Part shown: piece after piece, positions 62,301-64,000 of the stretch
How positions within the stretch are numbered: position 1 is the first letter of the stretch
Layout: each line of letters starts with the position of its first letter
Source of the DNA: Anaerolineales bacterium
GTDB taxonomy: Bacteria; Chloroflexota; Anaerolineae; Anaerolineales; Villigracilaceae
Assembly (NCBI GenBank): GCA_014379595.1
Contig: JACMLM010000069.1
Coordinates: 82,693-146,692, forward strand
Reading direction: 5' to 3'
DNA length: 64,000 bases
Position numbers and translations under genes: made by a program
Notes under the pieces: generated by a model
What the model was told of the DNA's origin: nothing
What the model saw: only the letters and a program-made list of their open reading frames with translations
Databases searched by the model: none

Positions 62301-63280
62301 CTTAATTCATAATCGAGTCTTTCCTGGACCTTGGAACTGTTCGCATCACCCTTAAATTTTATCTTCGCCCCTTCCTGGCACAGCGCGCGCAGATAGGAGT
62401 CAGTTGTGTAGCCTTCGGGGACAGCGAAGTCGGGCAGATGATAGCCTTTGAATCCCAAATCCACATTGCAGCGTTCAGCGATGAGAAGCGTATTGCTTAA
62501 TGCATCAGGGACTTCGGAAAAGAGTTTGCTCATCTCCAAAGGCGTACGCAGATAATACGAATCATCGCTCATCTTCATACGGTCGGGATCATTAAGCTGG
62601 GAGTTGGTTTGGATCGCGAGCAGAATATCCTGCAGGCGAGCATCCGCTTGATTTACATAATGCACATCGTTCGTGGCAATGAATCGTGCGGAATACCGAG
62701 CGCCCAAACTTAATAACTTTTTGTTTAAATCTGTGATCTCTTTGATGTCATGCTGCTGAAGTTCTACAAAAAAATTGTCACGGCCAAATACATCGGCATA
62801 CCAATCCCATTTTTTTACGGCTTCTTCAGGTTTTTCATTTAACAACGAACGCGGAATCTCCGCAGACATACAACCTGATGTGGCAATCAAACCTTCTGCA
62901 TGTGCGGCGAGAAAATCATGGTCAATGCGAGGAAAATAATAGAAACCTTCCATCTGCGCGGCAGATGCGATCTTCAGAAGATTCTTATAGCCAGTTTCAT
63001 TTTCAGCAAGCAGAAGCAGATGCGAGGAAGTGCGATCGAGTTTTGAATCCTTATCCTTCATCGTGCGCGCTGCCATATAGGCTTCGAGTCCGATGATGGG
63101 TTTGATCCCCTCTGCTTTGGCGGCTTTGTAGAAATCGATCACTCCGAACATCGTGCCATGATCTGTAATGGCAACGTGTTCCATGTTCAGCTCTTTGACG
63201 CGTTTGACCAGCTTCTTGATATTCGAGAAGCCGTCGAGTAAGGAATATTCAGTGTGAACGTGTAAGTGGGCGAAAGACAT
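59357..63280 (-). CDS. dnaE: DNA polymerase III subunit alpha
   Basis: 1307 aa. PHP domain from the N-terminus (SFAHLHVHTEYSLLDG), palm with NARGSAAGSIIAYTL and PDIDLDF carrying catalytic aspartates, fingers GHTAGVFQVEGGGMTRYL, the helix-hairpin-helix beta-binding region and an OB-fold (KVRVAGLVTVVRPYTTKTGKAMGFVTIED). After about residue 1060 there is a long Pro/Ala/Asn-rich linker holding a 69-bp palindromic element (residues about 1101-1124), then a C-terminal domain. Replicative polymerase of the cell. Confidence 0.97.
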   Translation of the reverse strand: MSFAHLHVHTEYSLLDGFSNIKKLVKRVKELNMEHVAITDHGTMFGVIDFYKAAKAEGIKPIIGLEAYMAARTMKDKDSKLDRTSSHLLLLAENETGYKNLLKIASAAQMEGFYYFPRIDHDFLAAHAEGLIATSGCMSAEIPRSLLNEKPEEAVKKWDWYADVFGRDNFFVELQQHDIKEITDLNKKLLSLGARYSARFIATNDVHYVNQADARLQDILLAIQTNSQLNDPDRMKMSDDSYYLRTPLEMSKLFSEVPDALSNTLLIAERCNVDLGFKGYHLPDFAVPEGYTTDSYLRALCQEGAKIKFKGDANSSKVQERLDYELRVVHEMGFDAYFLIVWDLCRFARENGIWYNARGSAAGSIIAYTLNITVVDPLEHALIFERFLNPGRISMPDIDLDFRDDRRSEMLEYTARKYGDDKVAQIITFGTMGSKAALRDVARVMEIPLPEIDKVAKLVPFVSGRATTMKDAMEVAEFKKIYDSQPHLREVIDIAARMEGTVRNAGTHAAGVVISDKPIMDYLPLHRPTSNSEETPIKSVTQFEMGILDSLGMLKVDFLGLITLTVMARACDMIEKRHGIKYDLNNIPTDDPKSFELMGAGHTAGVFQVEGGGMTRYLVQMKPKNLDNIIAMVALYRPGPMAFIPDYIARMHGEAEVEYRHPAMEPIFQDTFGIPVYQEQLMRAAVELAGYTPSESDELRKAISKKIKADIDKHRAKFVKGAVEKGMDQSIADAIYMDWEEFARYGFNKSHAADYGVIAVQTAFLKSNYPSEYMAALLSASAGQTEKVAFYVADARTMGVPVLAPDVNSSGWDFEIEDTDDKPSIRFGFGAIKNVNQAAVDAIIEARTENKFTDLNDFARRVDLRTVGKRSLECLIKVGALDSFGNRASLLASLDRIIAISSNHFRAADAGQMSLFGASTGIIEEIHLPEIKNVDKREMLNWERELIGLYITDHPLNEYQAILAQIVSYFSGQLPEATHEEKVRVAGLVTVVRPYTTKTGKAMGFVTIEDIQGNIELVLFPKTWDKHRDILSAGQIVIVEGKVDLANLPPKILVDIIKTEIKVTEAADEIPATPPAPATALHYKSTNAPAQKANQQPNQNPVGHASSVTKPTNPVVSHVTNVTYQIAEVAPDYVADNDMPPPPDNFPDGWDSEWQPSFEEVAIASKPEPKFKKDEPVTPPLVTRAAADLAMTQNAEPHEEHIAAAIRSMYMPLVKEDKDKEHPPQQITIMLRPTGDKERDKRRIKTLYGTLISHHGRDKFSFQIFENGGGHLIDFPNDTTRIGPELFERLKKLMGEEGWRVEPIMFQ
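59909..59977. mobile_element. 69-bp palindromic element inside dnaE
   Basis: Terminal inverted repeats GTAGGTCACG (59909-59918) and CGTGACCTAC (59968-59977); inner hairpins around TGT and GGA loops (AGGTCACGTT/AACGTGACTT and GTCACGCT/AGCGTGAC). The length is exactly 23 codons, so the dnaE frame is unbroken; it encodes VGHASSVTKPTNPVVSHVTN and a few more residues. Confidence 0.85.
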
Positions 63281-63593
63281 AATTTAGTAGCTTGGTAGTT
63301 ATTTAGTTTAGTAGTTGGGTCAAAGGTTCGACTATGTAACTATAAAACTACGCAACTATCGAACTAATCGGATTATAGCACGCATGTTCAATAATAAACT
63401 TAACGCTAGTCTTAAAATATTACGAGATAATGAATAATGTCGTTGCGAGGGCGTCTTGGTCTTTGCCCGACACTGGCGCCGCACGCCAGTGCAGGTGAGC
63501 AATCTCCTTATAATTGAGGGCTTGCTTCGTCGGAAAAGGCAAGTGCCCTCCTCGCAACACTTGCGCCGCACGCCAGTGCAGGTGTGACATATG
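63281..63593. other. Intergenic region with repeats, 313 bp
   Basis: Contains the TAGTT/AACTAC word-repeat at 63287-63367 and a MITE-like structure at 63442-63558. No gene visible. Confidence 0.6.
63442..63584. repeat. MITE-like element with tandem 27-bp palindromic units
   Basis: GTTGCGAGG (63442-63450) and CCTCGCAAC (63550-63558) are inverted. A 27-bp unit containing CACTGGCG-CCGCA-CGCCAGTG occurs at 63471-63497 and again, with one change, at 63558-63584. Confidence 0.75.
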
Positions 63594-64000
63594 TTATTTT
63601 TGCTTCTCCTTCAACTCCCAATATGAGACGCTCAAGTACGCGCCAAAGATAAAAATGAGACTGCTGATATATGCCCATAAGAGAAAGGCAATGATAGCCG
63701 CCAGACTTCCATAGACCAGATTTGAGATCGAGATATAGGTGGCAACAAAAGATAGAAAAGCTTTCTTGGCAAGCTCCCATAGTATGCCTGCTCCAATTGC
63801 CCCAGGCAGTATCTCGCGCCAGGTCGATGTACCGTGCGGGAACAGCATATATAGCACCATGAATAAAATAATATCAAGCGGGATGGTCAATATTAAACTG
63901 ATGCCATACCAAAACGGCAGGATCAAATCAGGCAGCCAAAAGCGGATATTGGCGATCACGCTGCCTGCAAATGAGATCAGAAAAAGTGTTGGACCAACAA
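63594..64000 (-). CDS. YihY/BrkB family membrane protein (5' end outside the window)
   Basis: The reading frame continues to the window edge, giving at least 135 residues. PHGTSTWREILPGAIGAGILWELAKKAFLSFVATY and VYGSLAAIIAFLLWAYISSLIFIFGAYL are the characteristic C-terminal half of YihY/UPF0761 proteins with their last membrane helices. Once called ribonuclease BN, the family's real function is unknown. The C-terminus is intact, ending in KEKQK. Confidence 0.88.
   Translation of the reverse strand, partial: VGPTLFLISFAGSVIANIRFWLPDLILPFWYGISLILTIPLDIILFMVLYMLFPHGTSTWREILPGAIGAGILWELAKKAFLSFVATYISISNLVYGSLAAIIAFLLWAYISSLIFIFGAYLSVSYWELKEKQK

Overview
The window reads as a chromosomal segment of a mid-GC bacterium, most likely a member of the Chloroflexota (class Anaerolineae). 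That assignment is an inference from gene content and style: a stand-alone B12-binding methylmalonyl-CoA mutase subunit with MeaB, a DUF2089 protein next to a 29-residue repeat protein, paired PYROXD2-like FAD oxidoreductases, COG3375 acetyltransferase, many short lipoproteins with LAAC-type lipoboxes, frequent TATAAT boxes only 6-8 nt before start codons, and abundant small palindromic intergenic repeats. No plasmid, phage, rRNA or CRISPR locus is visible; one tRNA-Val(UAC) is present.

Layout. 1-9 kb: TyrA-like dehydrogenase, Ogt, a minus-strand operon B12 subunit-meaB-prs-fpg-membrane protein, then ftsK. 9-18.4 kb: rnz-pfkA, the DUF2089/repeat-protein pair, a PBP1-like protein, and an operon STAS-like-folP-zinc-ribbon protein. 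18.4-23.7 kb: tRNA-Val, SDR, COG3375 protein, a membrane protein with a LexA-like box in its promoter, a squalene/phytoene synthase homologue, a lipoprotein and an Rrf2 regulator. 23.7-31.8 kb: pstSCAB with a well-formed promoter/operator, TauE, NfeD-lipA-SRPBCC-DUF1905. 31.8-38.2 kb: accessory genes (ECF sigma factor with SRPBCC partner, LuxR-DUF805 fusion, PLP decarboxylase, Dps) ending in a decayed copy of the lipA 3' end. 38.3-49.4 kb: secreted and transport functions (M14 carboxypeptidase, MFS, GH16), two FAD oxidoreductases around a NERD protein, and duplicated gene tails. 49.4-64 kb: GcvT-like protein, barstar, cupin, MarR-NmrA, RRM protein, enoyl-CoA hydratase, AAC(3)-like protein, TAP-like hydrolase, a broken MNT/HEPN pair, dnaE and the 3' part of a YihY-family gene.

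The most unusual signals are structural. (1) Three genes (lipA, an FAD oxidoreductase, a gcvT homologue) each have one or more degraded copies of their own 3' end further downstream in the same orientation, with other genes or repeats in between. (2) Small palindromic elements are common; one of 69 bp (23 codons) with 10-bp terminal inverted repeats lies in frame inside dnaE. (3) The PBP1-like protein has lost recognisable catalytic residues of both its glycosyltransferase and transpeptidase domains. (4) A single extra base explains both the over-long MNT nucleotidyltransferase and the loss of the HEPN partner's start. (5) Several promoters look leaderless or carry clear palindromic operators. 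All calls come from reading the sequence by eye; no database search was run.
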